64,000 nucleotides of DNA from Agrypnia vestita. Its lineage: Eukaryota > Arthropoda > Insecta > Trichoptera > Phryganeidae. A program made the translations under genes and the position numbers. The notes beneath the pieces were generated by a model. That model searched no databases. It was not told the origin of the DNA and saw only the letters and a program-made list of their open reading frames with translations. The stretch lies in contig JADDOH010001515.1 in the NCBI GenBank assembly GCA_016648135.1, positions 1 to 64,000 on the forward strand, written 5' to 3'. The first letter of the stretch is position 1, and every line of letters begins with the position of its first letter. Of the stretch, positions 47,701-55,817 are shown one piece after another.

Positions 47701-50700
47701 ATATTCGCTCGATCTTTACGTTTGCGAGATTAATATAGTCGGTGAGTAAAATTTTTGTACTACAAAAATTGTTAAAAGCATCAAAGGGTCACTTATACAG
47801 AAACGACACTGTCACTAATTCCATATTTGCTAACATACTAAACGTTTTGTATGCATTCCAACGGTCAATTTGCTAATGTGCCTGTCAAATGTCAATTATT
47901 ACTTTTATTCCATTAGAGCTCAATAATTAAAATTAATTGTGATTGTAAATTTAATCTGCTTTTATGTATATGAAATAGTTAATGGTAATTTGTAACAAAA
48001 CTTCGTTAAATTAAAGTTTCTGAATATCTGAACAATGAGTAGCTTGTTGGTCTTGTGGATAGGACTCTCGCCTCGTGATCCAAAGGTCGCGGGTTCGTAT
48101 CTCACTATAGACCAGCAAGTTAGTCCTATTTTCATGGCACAAGCGTTTAGCTTCATTTGAAAACAGTAAGAATATTGATGTGACACGTATTTCGTGTTCG
48201 CATCTCTGTTTTCAAAAAATATATATAAAATTTCAATACGTTTATTGACAACGACATTGTCATTGACGACATCATTTCCACATGATATCAGATCACCATT
48301 TTCTTGTTTGCCGCATGGCGAAAAGAAACGTATAATTGAAATAAGTCGAATTCCCGAATTAATCATAAATATGTAAAACATCATTACACAATTTTGCGGT
48401 ATTATTAAATATGAATACATAAAGGTAGACACAGATAAGGTGTTTCATTGCTAATAGCAACAACTTCGTAGGAATATTTTCTATTCAAAATTGAATGAAT
48501 AAGACACCCGAAGTTTTTGCTACCAGCTATGAGACACCTGTATATTTATTTTTTATCAAACATTAATTTCGTTGTCCGTCCGTAAATTCGTGTAACGCTC
48601 ATAATTTGTCGTAATAACTTCGGTTCAAATTCAATCAAACGGCCGGAGACGGGGCTTGAACCCCGGGCCAGCAAACCCAAACTGGACACCTAACGCCCTA
48701 ATGCATGATTTACCGCCGTCTCCCGTGGACCGCTAAAAATATATAAATATGTATATACTAGGGCTCAGCAAAGAAGCGAACCATTTCATGGGCTAAATCC
48801 AAGATAATGGTCCCATTGCGTATGCAACGAAAATGAGTATTTCACTATATTATTGAATGTGCTAATAACAAAATGAAAGATAATTTACGTTTAAATAGTA
48901 AGTATTAAATAAGATATTGCACTTTAAAGTTCCGAAAAATGCACTGCATATTTTGACATTTCATAGGCAATATATGAGGTTAGGTTAGGTTATTAGGTTT
49001 GGTTAGGTTAAGTTATTAGGTTCGGTTTGTTTAATTTAGATAACGATTATTTTAGTTAGATTAAATTAACAAGACGTTAAATTATATAGTGAAATACTTA
49101 TTTTCATTGTATGAACAACGGGACCATTATCATGGATTATTCCAAAAAATATTTTGATAAAATATATCGGCTATAAATAAGTAAATACTATTCTTTATAA
49201 ACCGGCTTGTAAAAGTACAAGTATAACATAACAGCATAACCTAAGTTTATGCCTATTGCACGCCACTGAATGAATGCAATGCAGATAATTATGAAAATTC
49301 CATAACAGCGTCACTTGTGTATATTACAAATGGCTATTATTTACTATTGCTGACGATGAAGTAATAACTATTCTTGATAAGAATTACGAGCGAAATTTGA
49401 CAGGATGACAGCAACTTATATCTGTAGTACTTCCTGCGAAATAAATCTGCGATAGAAAGGACCAACGGAATGAGTCAATAAAATTAACTTTTGAGTTGAG
49501 TATGCAGAGTTGTTCTTTAGATAGATATCTAGCAAGGAAAAATTAAATACGTCAGAAAGCAAAAAAAATGCAACTATTTTTAATTTTTTGAAAAGGATAC
49601 AAATGACATTATTAATTAATTGAAAAATTTGGCAACAATCAACGACATTGGTCAACTTGGTTCAACGTTCTAATGCAAAAAAACTATTGGTGCAAAAATT
49701 AGATAAACAAATTAAGGCTTTAACCGGTCGGGTGTCAGAGCGCAGACCTGCGCTCCCTAGGCACGTATGCGAAGTCGGCCTATTCTACCTGCGTTTATGG
49801 GTTTTTAAAGCTTATCATTGGTTATATCTAGAGTTTTTAAATGAATAAACGAGTTCTATTTGTCAAGTAACCTCATTTGCCATGCAAAACGGACAAAAAA
49901 TCATTCCAAATGTCGTCTTCGAACCGCGCATTAATTGTGTTATTTATCTGTTAAAAAAGTGTTATTTTTAAATTTAAGTGTTAAAATTAAGTATTTTTAT
50001 ATTCTTTCATATATCTTTATTGTTATTGCTTCCATGGTTTTTTTTCAATAAAAATGTGCATACATTTCTGACAGTAAATTTCTTTAATTATTTTCATAAT
50101 AAATTAATGAATCAGTAATTATTGAAATATAAGTAATTATTGAAGTCGGTATATTGAGAAAACAGAAACTGCAACTTCTTAGCGATTATTGTTGTTTTTA
50201 TTTTTACATGAATATAACCATCACAAAAGTGTCTAAAAAAAGCAATCGTGCGCGAAATTGCGCGGCATACGACCGGTTAAGAGATACTTCCTAAACTAAC
50301 GAAATTCCCAAATTTTGTTGTGGCTCTCCGGAAAATCTGAATTTTTTTTACTCATTCCGTTGTTCCTTTCGCATTTTTTTCATCGAAATAAATCAATAAA
50401 AACAATATGAAATTAAAATTTGGGGTTCCAAAAATATGGTTCGCCTCTTAGAAATCTTATCGCTTGTATGATTTTAAGTTAGCCATTGTGTGTTGCTAAA
50501 ATTGAGTCCACATCACGAACAATGAAAATCCACGCCCCTTTTAAGAACAATATTATTATTTGTTGACGAGTAACAATATTATTGTTTTATTTTTAAAGAT
50601 TAAAACATTGTTATGACGCGTACAAGGCATCACAGAAGCCATTTAATGAATCGTCATAGACGCACTTAATGCGAAATTCGACACAAATATTTATGGGCTA

Positions 50701-52463
50701 TGATTACAGCAGAAGCTATTTAATGAATCGTCATAGATACATTTAATGCGGTATTCGACACAAATATTTATGGGCTACGATTACTACAATAGTAATTACA
50801 ATATCGTTGTGTAGAACCGATAAATAAACAATCTTACAAATGAATATTGAAACAAATAGAGAGTGGGTAGATAACAGACGTAGTAAAATGTCATGAATAC
50901 GACCGATTGAATACCATCAAACATAACACTTGGAATTTCCGGAATTTCACTTAAGCGCGAAAAAGTAAACATTACCATTAAATTTTCGAAATTTAATAAT
51001 TAGGAAATTTTACCAGTACAGTTAAAAGAGGCACCGGAAAAATAACACAGGTATCCACCAATACTGGCATGACCAGGCTATCAACCTAAGTAATTTATAA
51101 TTGGTTGATATCATTATTTCACAAACTTTAGGTACCTACCTAATGCAGACGAATGCCACGGATTTAAGAAATGCATTATGTATAACATCACATTGACGAC
51201 AGGAATTTAGCCGTTTATAAGAAAGAGTCAATAACATTGTTATATTTAAGTACATCGTTACTTATTATTCATAAATTGTTAAGATTCCAATCCTTTATTT
51301 ATGTAATTATTGTAAAAATTCTAAATTGTAAATGTCATCAGCCAATACAACTTTGCCTGACACTCACCACAGATTTTTTCTAGGAAATACATACGTATAA
51401 ATAATGCGGTTATAAATAAATAAAAGAACTGAAAGTGCACTAACTCGTTTAAGTGACGAGACGCCCCGAACGTAATAATGTCACAATTTTTATAGGAATT
51501 CATAAAGCTCATGAGGGCGATTGAACACGAATCTAATTGAGGGTTTCATATAAAACATTTTCAATAGAGAAACACGAATCTAACTGAGAATTTCAATTAA
51601 GCATTTTCAATAGCGGAACGGTCTCAAAGTAACTTCTAAATAATTACGCGCGTACATAGGAAAATCAAATGAAATGTTTAAATAAATGTATAGATCTGAG
51701 TAGTACCTATGATGTTCCCGGTCCAGCGCAGGAAAGCCCATATGGCTCTACAAATCAGTCGCATCAGCCGCAGGAATGGGTTCACCTCCTTTTCCTTGGC
51801 CTCTTCGCCCACGCAGGGCTTCGTCAGATTGTGGACTTCATCATTCAGCACTATCTTCCCGGGGAAGTCTATCCCGTTATCGAACCTGCTCCTCTCTCTC
51901 AGGGGCCTGTACTCCACTATGTTGAACTTGACGCTGATGCCGTTCTTGTCGGAAAGCCCAAAATACTCGTGGACTGGCCGACTTCCGATCGACTTGTCCG
52001 CGACTTTCAGGTAACCCGCGCTCGTCCGGCGCGGTTGCTCCGGGCATTTCGTGCCCATGACGATGTTGGAGCCAAAATTGAAGAAGCTCTTCTTCTCGCG
52101 CGTTTCTTCGACAGCCGCGGGGTTGCGGAACTTGCCTAGAGACGCGATGAGGCTCTTTTCCTCGAGAAGTTTCTCCTTCGGGGGCACGAAGACGGCGTCC
52201 ATGGCCGCGGGGGCGCAGCCCGCGCCGGAGCAGCCGGGCGCCTCGATGTCTTCCACGACGATCCAGTTCTCCCCGTTGATGCGCGCCACGCGCGCCGGGA
52301 ACCTCTCCATGATTTCCCTCTCGGGATCGATCAACTTGCGGAGCTTGTCGCACTCCTCGGCCAGGTGTTCCTCGGCGCCGGACCTCGCGGCCCCGCGCGG
52401 CAGGGAGTGCAGCTCACTCACCTTCGCGGGGTCTGCGCTGGACGACCTTCTGAACCACTTCAT
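38615..52463 (-). CDS. spri: RIN/Sprint-family Rab5 GEF (VPS9 + RA domains), 8 coding exons
   Basis: Joined coding exons are 52463-51707, 45020-44842, 42907-42803, 42689-42498, 41526-41395, 41273-41031, 40085-39854 and 38745-38615. They total 1971 nt, or 656 residues plus TAA, and every intron is GT/AG with matching phases. Residues of roughly 370-530 form a VPS9 domain, with GADDFLPVL near 468-476 and GEGGYYLTTL at 506-515; these contain the Asp and Tyr that VPS9 exchange factors use. Residues of about 559-644 form a Ras-association domain with NPQDYALF and LRDGEE. Family knowledge: RIN/Sprint proteins activate Rab5 at endosomes downstream of Ras and receptor tyrosine kinases. The N-terminal 252 residues contain no SH2 domain, unlike full-length family members. 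The start ATG has an in-frame TAA two codons upstream. The first intron is 6.7 kb and repeat-rich. The symbol is borrowed from Drosophila; other RIN-like genes are possible. Confidence 0.88.
39854..40085 (-). CDS. spri: RIN/Sprint gene, coding exon 7 (RA domain)
   Basis: The acceptor reads ATCTTTCGTAG and the donor GAAG/GTAATT. Its 232 nt give residues 537-613 plus one base of a Glu codon. RVLMPDECSGALRCVALPW begins the RA fold; TNPQDYALFALRDGE is its most recognisable part. The 5' half is GC-rich, so antisense and other-frame open reading frames here are not genes. Confidence 0.88.
41031..41273 (-). CDS. spri: RIN/Sprint gene, coding exon 6 (VPS9 catalytic core)
   Basis: The acceptor reads TTGACAG and the donor GAT/GTGAGT. 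Its 243 nt give residues 456-536. It holds the two VPS9 signatures, GADDFLPVL and GEGGYYLTTL, with LARCNVAGAELEAELM between them. These are the residues that contact Rab5-type GTPases in this family. Phase 0 at both ends. Confidence 0.93.
41395..41526 (-). CDS. spri: RIN/Sprint gene, coding exon 5
   Basis: The acceptor reads TTATTTCTAG and the donor GCG/GTAAGT. Its 132 nt give residues 412-455, including MQEADSPLDKLENLLSAISA, the PxxKLxxLLxxIxxIF pattern that precedes the catalytic core in VPS9 proteins. Phase 0 at both ends. Confidence 0.9.
41592..42198 (+). mobile_element. Non-autonomous Helitron (Lep1-like), in RIN/Sprint intron 4
   Basis: Starts TACCTACTAATATATAAAG and GGTAAAGTTTGTGAG, and ends with a GC-rich hairpin region (GCGGGCGAAGCTGCGGGC) followed by ACAG and the terminal CTAG, with T next. 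No terminal inverted repeats and no target duplication, as expected for Helitrons. This start/end combination is widespread in moths and butterflies. Antisense to the host gene; no coding capacity. Confidence 0.75.
42199..42345 (-). repeat. Inverted-repeat sequence with a tRNA-type B box
   Basis: TATACAGAAAAA near 42213 pairs with TTTTTCTGTATA near 42328. On minus, CAGGTTCGTATCCCGG is a good B box/T arm. No A box is evident. It abuts the 3' end of the Helitron. Confidence 0.4.
42498..42689 (-). CDS. spri: RIN/Sprint gene, coding exon 4 (VPS9 N-terminal part)
   Basis: The acceptor reads TTTTAATTCCAG and the donor CGG/GTAAGT. Its 192 nt give 64 residues (348-411), LRANEFLNLDAILEGVLNG... to ...SPLRLGIR. 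This matches the helical start of the VPS9 region in RIN proteins. A plus-strand open frame over the same interval is a shadow. Confidence 0.9.
42803..42907 (-). CDS. spri: RIN/Sprint gene, coding exon 3
   Basis: The acceptor reads TTATTTTCAG and the donor AAG/GTAAAC. Its 105 nt give 35 residues (313-347) from VVMRNMRQFMSGMKNYL to KERLK. It is a helical, charged segment of the RIN homology region that leads into the VPS9 domain. Phase 0 at both ends. Confidence 0.9.
43560..43993. mobile_element. MITE copy A in RIN/Sprint intron 2
   Basis: GCCTAATCCAAGATCATGG at the left is inverted at the right as CATGAACTTTATTTAGCC; AATGAGTATTTCACTATAT and its mirror follow. The interior 43855-43978 matches copy B (48790-49143) in reverse orientation. 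Confidence 0.75.
44159..44800. other. Intronic sequence with a GC-rich patch
   Basis: 44385-44640 is CG-rich with overlapping frames on both strands, none recognised. It lies between coding exons 2 and 3 of the minus-strand gene. Confidence 0.35.
44842..45020 (-). CDS. spri: RIN/Sprint gene, coding exon 2
   Basis: The acceptor reads TTGTTCGCAG and the donor CAT/GTAAGT. Its 179 nt give residues 253-312, including TTTFAQNVDNFISCTKDSKE, a conserved-looking lead-in to the RIN homology/VPS9 region. GC-rich (Ala/Gly/Pro/Arg) at its 5' end. Phase 1 in, phase 0 out. Confidence 0.88.
45252..45287. repeat. 36-bp near-perfect palindrome
   Basis: TCTCGTATCTAGCCGACG followed by CGTCGGTTAGATACGAGA; only one base pair mismatches. 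Located in intron 1, about 230 bp upstream of exon 2. Confidence 0.85.
45479..45945. repeat. Intronic tandem repeat, unit about 60-66 bp
   Basis: Units read CATCCTGTCATTATCGTATA, then TAACAGTGTTAAAATCGTAT and TATTATCGTATATTGCAGTG, then CTAA. About seven to eight copies, with shorter units missing the middle segment. A trace remains near 46130-46175. Confidence 0.85.
46751..46824. repeat. Inverted repeat, 25-bp arms
   Basis: AGGGTTAATTTCTGGCAAAG and TTGAT are mirrored by TCAACTTTGCCAGAAATCAA and CCCT; the spacer is 24 bp. Possibly the end of the repeat that carries CACCCGTCAAATTGACGGAT at 46340 and 46510. Confidence 0.7.
47133..47304 (+). repeat. tRNA-derived SINE
   Basis: AGTAGCTTGTTGGTCCTGTA and CTCACCTCGTGATCCAAAGG form a tRNA-like head with a B-box-like GGTTCGAACCTC. 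The body has AAAATAGTAAGAATATCGATG and GTGTTCGCATCTCTATT before an A-rich tail. Sister copies at 48039 and (truncated) 12766. Confidence 0.8.
48039..48228 (+). repeat. tRNA-derived SINE, best-preserved copy
   Basis: GTAGCTTGTTGGTCTTGTGG, ATAGGACTCTCGCCTCGTGA and B box GGTTCGTATCTC, followed by the same body and tail as the copy at 47133. The two copies are in the same orientation about 900 bp apart. Confidence 0.85.
48471..48543. repeat. Fragment of dispersed foldback family
   Basis: ATTCAAAATTGAATGAATAA, CCGAAGTTTTTGCTACCAGC and TATGAGACACCTGTATA match 8096-8165. Confidence 0.6.
48645..48723 (-). ncRNA. tRNA-like sequence
   Basis: A 79-nt segment whose ends GGAGACG and CGTCTCC form a perfect 7-bp acceptor-like stem. 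On minus, CGGGGTTCAAGCCCCG gives a T arm with a good B box, and CCAG/CTGG could be part of an anticodon stem. The D arm and a 7-nt anticodon loop do not fold cleanly and there is no CCA. A tRNA pseudogene or SINE head is more likely than a working tRNA. Confidence 0.45.
48790..49143. mobile_element. MITE copy B in RIN/Sprint intron 1
   Basis: GGCTAAATCCAAGATAATGG at the left is inverted at the right as CCATTATCATGGATTATTCC, with GAAAATGAGTATTTCACTAT and its mirror inside. Same family as copy A (43560-43993), opposite orientation. The interior has GGTTAGGTTAGGTTA near 48975. Confidence 0.78.
49724..50276. mobile_element. piggyBac-like MITE with TTAA target sites
   Basis: TTAA at 49720-49723 and 50277-50280 flank inverted ends CCGGTCG and CGACCGG. 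Subterminal GC palindromes (GAGCGCAGACCTGCGCTC left, GCGCGAAATTGCGCG right) lie next to each end. Length 553 bp, non-coding. TTAA duplication is the hallmark of piggyBac-type insertion; the terminal repeat itself is short, so the assignment is moderate. Confidence 0.6.
50634..50784. repeat. 77-bp direct duplication
   Basis: AGAAGCCATTTAATGAATCG at 50634 and AGAAGCTATTTAATGAATCG at 50711 begin two copies that end ATTTATGGGCTA(T/C)GATTAC. Few differences. Confidence 0.9.
51525..51618. repeat. 47-bp direct duplication
   Basis: ACACGAATCTAATTGAGGGT and ACACGAATCTAACTGAGAAT start two copies, both ending CATTTTCAATAG(A/C)G. Confidence 0.85.
51707..52463 (-). CDS. spri: RIN/Sprint gene, coding exon 1 (N-terminal 252 residues)
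   Basis: Starts at ATG 52463 (MKWFRRSSSADPAK) and ends at a donor reading ATAG/GTACTA, leaving one base (G) that completes an Ala codon with exon 2. Visible segments are a charged, probably helical stretch near residues 30-55, INGENWIVVEDIE near 62-74, and a basic-hydrophobic stretch near 225-250. The exon is much more GC-rich than its surroundings. Antisense open frames over the same bases follow from this composition and are not genes. No SH2 signature is visible. It is tied to the VPS9 exons by phase and order, not by a domain of its own. Confidence 0.8.
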
Positions 52464-53110
52464 GGTTTATATTTTTGCGGTTCTTACCCGCATGCACGAA
52501 TGCTCTGAATCTATAATTTCTCATTCACACGGGGCCGTCAAATGGAACGAGACGGGAGGAGCTCCAACGCGCTGGTTCTAACGGCTGCGCGTCGGAAATC
52601 GGCTAAATCTTCTTATGTCTTATCTGTTTCGTCCGATAGACGGCGCGATAGGAACTACCGCGCGAGGAAATGAAAAATCGGTCCAAGAAATATCGCGAAA
52701 TATAACGACGCCACCGCACGTACGACTTCCGAATTCCCGCCAATAGTGCGAGCAACAGCCGAGAGCGTCGGTGCAACAGAGCGCTAGAATACCCGGGTGC
52801 AACTGCCGCCAAAACCCGAATGCCTCTCCGCAGCCCGGATGGCTCGTTTTCTATGCAGTTCTAGCTCGCATTCCGAGGAGCGAGAGAGAGAAGGCGAGCG
52901 ACGGAGCGAGAAGGACTCGCCGCGATTGAATGAAGCAGGTAAGAATTTTGGCTTCTTAACGATGAAGACATAGCTTTCAATTTCGGCTGGCGAGAGGGAC
53001 GCCACTATCCGAGTTGTGGCGGTGGTGGGGGGTGTTGGTAAACAAAGCGGCGGGGAGGAGGGGGGCGGCGCGTGCCCTTTGTTGATTGTTGATATTGCCT
53101 ATCGCTTATC
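52464..53110 (-). promoter_or_regulatory. CpG/GC-rich region upstream of the RIN/Sprint start codon
   Basis: The roughly 650 bases upstream of ATG 52463 are unusually rich in CG dinucleotides for this window, as is common for a 5' UTR and promoter. The in-frame TAA just before the ATG argues that translation starts in exon 1. I see no convincing TATA box or unique initiator, so only the composition and position support a promoter. Confidence 0.4.
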
Positions 53111-54177
53111 AATAGCTCGCCGAATCCCGGGCGGACTCACGCTTCTGACACTGCTAGCGGTGAGCCACTTTAATGAAAAGCGCTTACCGTGAAAATGGTT
53201 TAACGAGGTAATATAGATACGCGATACAACGCGTATTATTATTTAGATATTAATAAACATAGCGTGTAACTTTATAAAACATACATAATACGTCCCCATG
53301 AGTGATTACACATCATAGTTTATACGTATAATGTAGATTGTATATGAACACTAGGATATAAGGATGCGCACATATTGTCTCGAGTTGGTAGAAACAAAAG
53401 AAAGTGCGCAGAATCAAGAATTTTTCAGCACTCGGCACCTTTTGAAAGTAAACCGGAAACTTCTACAAAGGTCTCGAATAACCCGACAGATTCTAAGAAG
53501 ATTTAGTGAGAATTCAAGAATAGTGCGCAAATTAAATTCGTGTCCAGTGACAGTTGAAACAATTTTAATTATGTTGAGCGTTTCATTTGCCTCCTACAGT
53601 GACAGTATTATTCGACGACTTAAGTGGTTACAGTGCCTTGAGACATTTAAAATATATTCGAATTAAAAGAATTGACGTAACTATTGAACATACCAAATTC
53701 GTTTTATAATATTATTATTATTTACGGAATTCATTGATTAATATTTTTCATTTATAAATTATTTTGAAAATTTCAAAATGGCGGAGCTGTGTGCTGCCCC
53801 GTAAAGGTCCTTTTTCCTGACGCGCGCAGCTGTCGGAGATGATCATGTCGCCAGGGCTTGAGTGAAATGAAATTAATTATTTCATCGTTAAATGATATAA
53901 TGTCTATAATGTAGTGTTTCGAAAAAAATTTTTTTTGGGCAAATAAGATCGATTTGAAAATGGTAGGTACTATTTTTGTTAAGTTAAATATTAAATTATA
54001 GTTATATTAAGTGAAAAAAAATCGTTCACTACATAAATATTACCAGGAAGTTGTGTGCAACATTTAAATAAAATCGGCCTGATATCTCCAAAATAAGTAA
54101 GTAAATAAGTGATATCTCCAAAAACGTAACATAACCACAAAACATCACATTGATATTTGTCTGTAGGTGCATCAAGT
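53111..54177. other. No recognised gene
   Basis: A 100-codon plus frame at 53364-53666 is basic and shows no family pattern or splice context. AT-rich otherwise. Confidence 0.35.
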
Positions 54178-55147
54178 ATATATATATATATATATAATCT
54201 ATATAATATATATAATCTAAAATAAATAAATTGTATTTACCAGAAATACATTCATATTAATTAATTACAATAGATCTTATAAACTCAAATACAAATCAAC
54301 AATACAATACAACAAACAAGAAACAATATATTACCAAAATCAAAATAAGTCTCTTTTATTTAGTAACATATTCATTAATTCTGTATTTTGCCCTTTTTTA
54401 TTAATATCCATTTTGACACGACATGGGATTTTATTTAATATTTTTGGTATGACATATTTTAATGTTCTTTGTCCATATTTATTTATGACCTTCGGTATTC
54501 GTAGTCCTTCTTTAACCGTAAATCTGGTACTATGTTTATGAATCAATCTATGCTTATATGTCCCATCTTCATGATATCGTGTAATTAGTTTGTACCACAA
54601 GATAGCATTAATTGGCATAGAGCCTTGTTTCTTGAAGAGTTTCTGTATATCTTTAGTAGCACTTTCTTTATTTATTAATTTTATTGCCGAATTTTGAATA
54701 TTTTGGATTTTTCTAATATTAGTTTTGCAAGTTAGACCCCAGCTAGTTATTCCATACCTTATTACCGATTCCGCTAAAGATTGATATATAGTTTTCATAG
54801 TCTGTATCGGAACATAGTATTTAATCTTGTGCATACATCCCAATACAGCTCTCAACCTCTTACATACCTTATTTACCTGAATATCCCATTTGAAAAATGT
54901 ATCTATGGTAATACCAAGATATACGTATTCATTAACTAATTCAATTTTTTCACAATTACACGATGCATTAATTCCGGAATGCAAGCAATCAAAATTATGG
55001 GAAATAATATTTATTTGATTAGTCACAGTTATATGAGGTGACCTTACATCCATGACTTTAGTTTTTTTCTGCATTAATAATTAAACCCATATCATGAGAC
55101 CATTTAAGTAAAGCATTATAATCTTCTTGATGAATAATGTAATTCGT
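54178..55147 (-). pseudogene. 5'-truncated LINE, reverse-transcriptase C-terminal part and 3' tail
   Basis: Minus-strand translation starts IIHQEDYNALLKWSHDMGL, shifts frame near 55066 (a run of A), then reads CNCEKIELVNEYVYLGITID, RYGITSWGLTCKTNI and a thumb/C-terminal region to the stop at 54340. It parallels 22200-22859 (CDCTPLENADSVKYLGIIID ... NYAIPSWGGTYKT), so both belong to one LINE group but not one subfamily. An AT-repeat tail lies at 54230-54178. Everything upstream of the last RT motifs is missing, as expected for 5' truncation. Confidence 0.82.
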
Positions 55148-55815
55148 TTAAAAATTCACCTACCACGCTAGCTTCAAAATGCTATAACTTCGCCAACTTT
55201 TCGAATATTTTAATGTGTGACGACTTAAAATATTCTGAAAACTTCAAGCTAAAAGAAAAGGTAAAAAAATATCAAGGCGGCGCAACTCTTTAAGAAAATA
55301 AATTTTATTTACTTTTATTGCATTAGTTTTCTATAATAATTAATAGGCATTGATAGGCCACTATAAAGTATCGTTGTTATATTGATCGATAAAATTTCCG
55401 TGTTGGGAAGGAAACAAAGACATTGCAATCAGGGTTTGCTGATAGATATATATCAGCGGATATATATCATTTGATATTTATGCGGATTTACTCATATCAA
55501 TTGATATTTTACTTTCTTCTTAACTAAAAATTTAGCAGACTGATACGATATTTACTGGCAACGCTTAGCAATTGGGTTTGGGAACCCAGTGCGAATACGG
55601 AAACGGAAAGCACAGAAGAAATGGAGGATGTAGAATCCGGAAGTCAAATTGACTGGGAGTCAGACGACGGTATGAGACCTGAATTTGATTGATGTATTAA
55701 ACTAGTACTGAAAAAATGATAAGCCACTACAGATTATATCATTTGGTTGAATAAGAAAGACCGATTATTATTCATCTCAAATACTCTAGCAACTGAAGAT
55801 TATATACTAATATAA
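55148..55815. other. No recognised gene
   Basis: 55580-55690 reads WEPSANTETESTEEMEDVES, then GSQIDWESDDG before a GTATGAG, an acidic stretch that could be an exon end, but no partner exon is found. Repeated ATATATATCA motifs lie at 55440-55520. Confidence 0.3.
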
Positions 55816-55817
55816 TA

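Noticed and set aside
51709..52581. Plus-strand open frames over RIN/Sprint exon 1
   Set aside because: They are antisense shadows of a GC-rich coding exon whose minus-strand frame joins the VPS9 exons in phase.
53364..53666. 100-codon plus-strand frame starting MRTYCLELVETKESAQ
   Set aside because: No recognisable family, no splice or promoter context and common length for chance in this composition.
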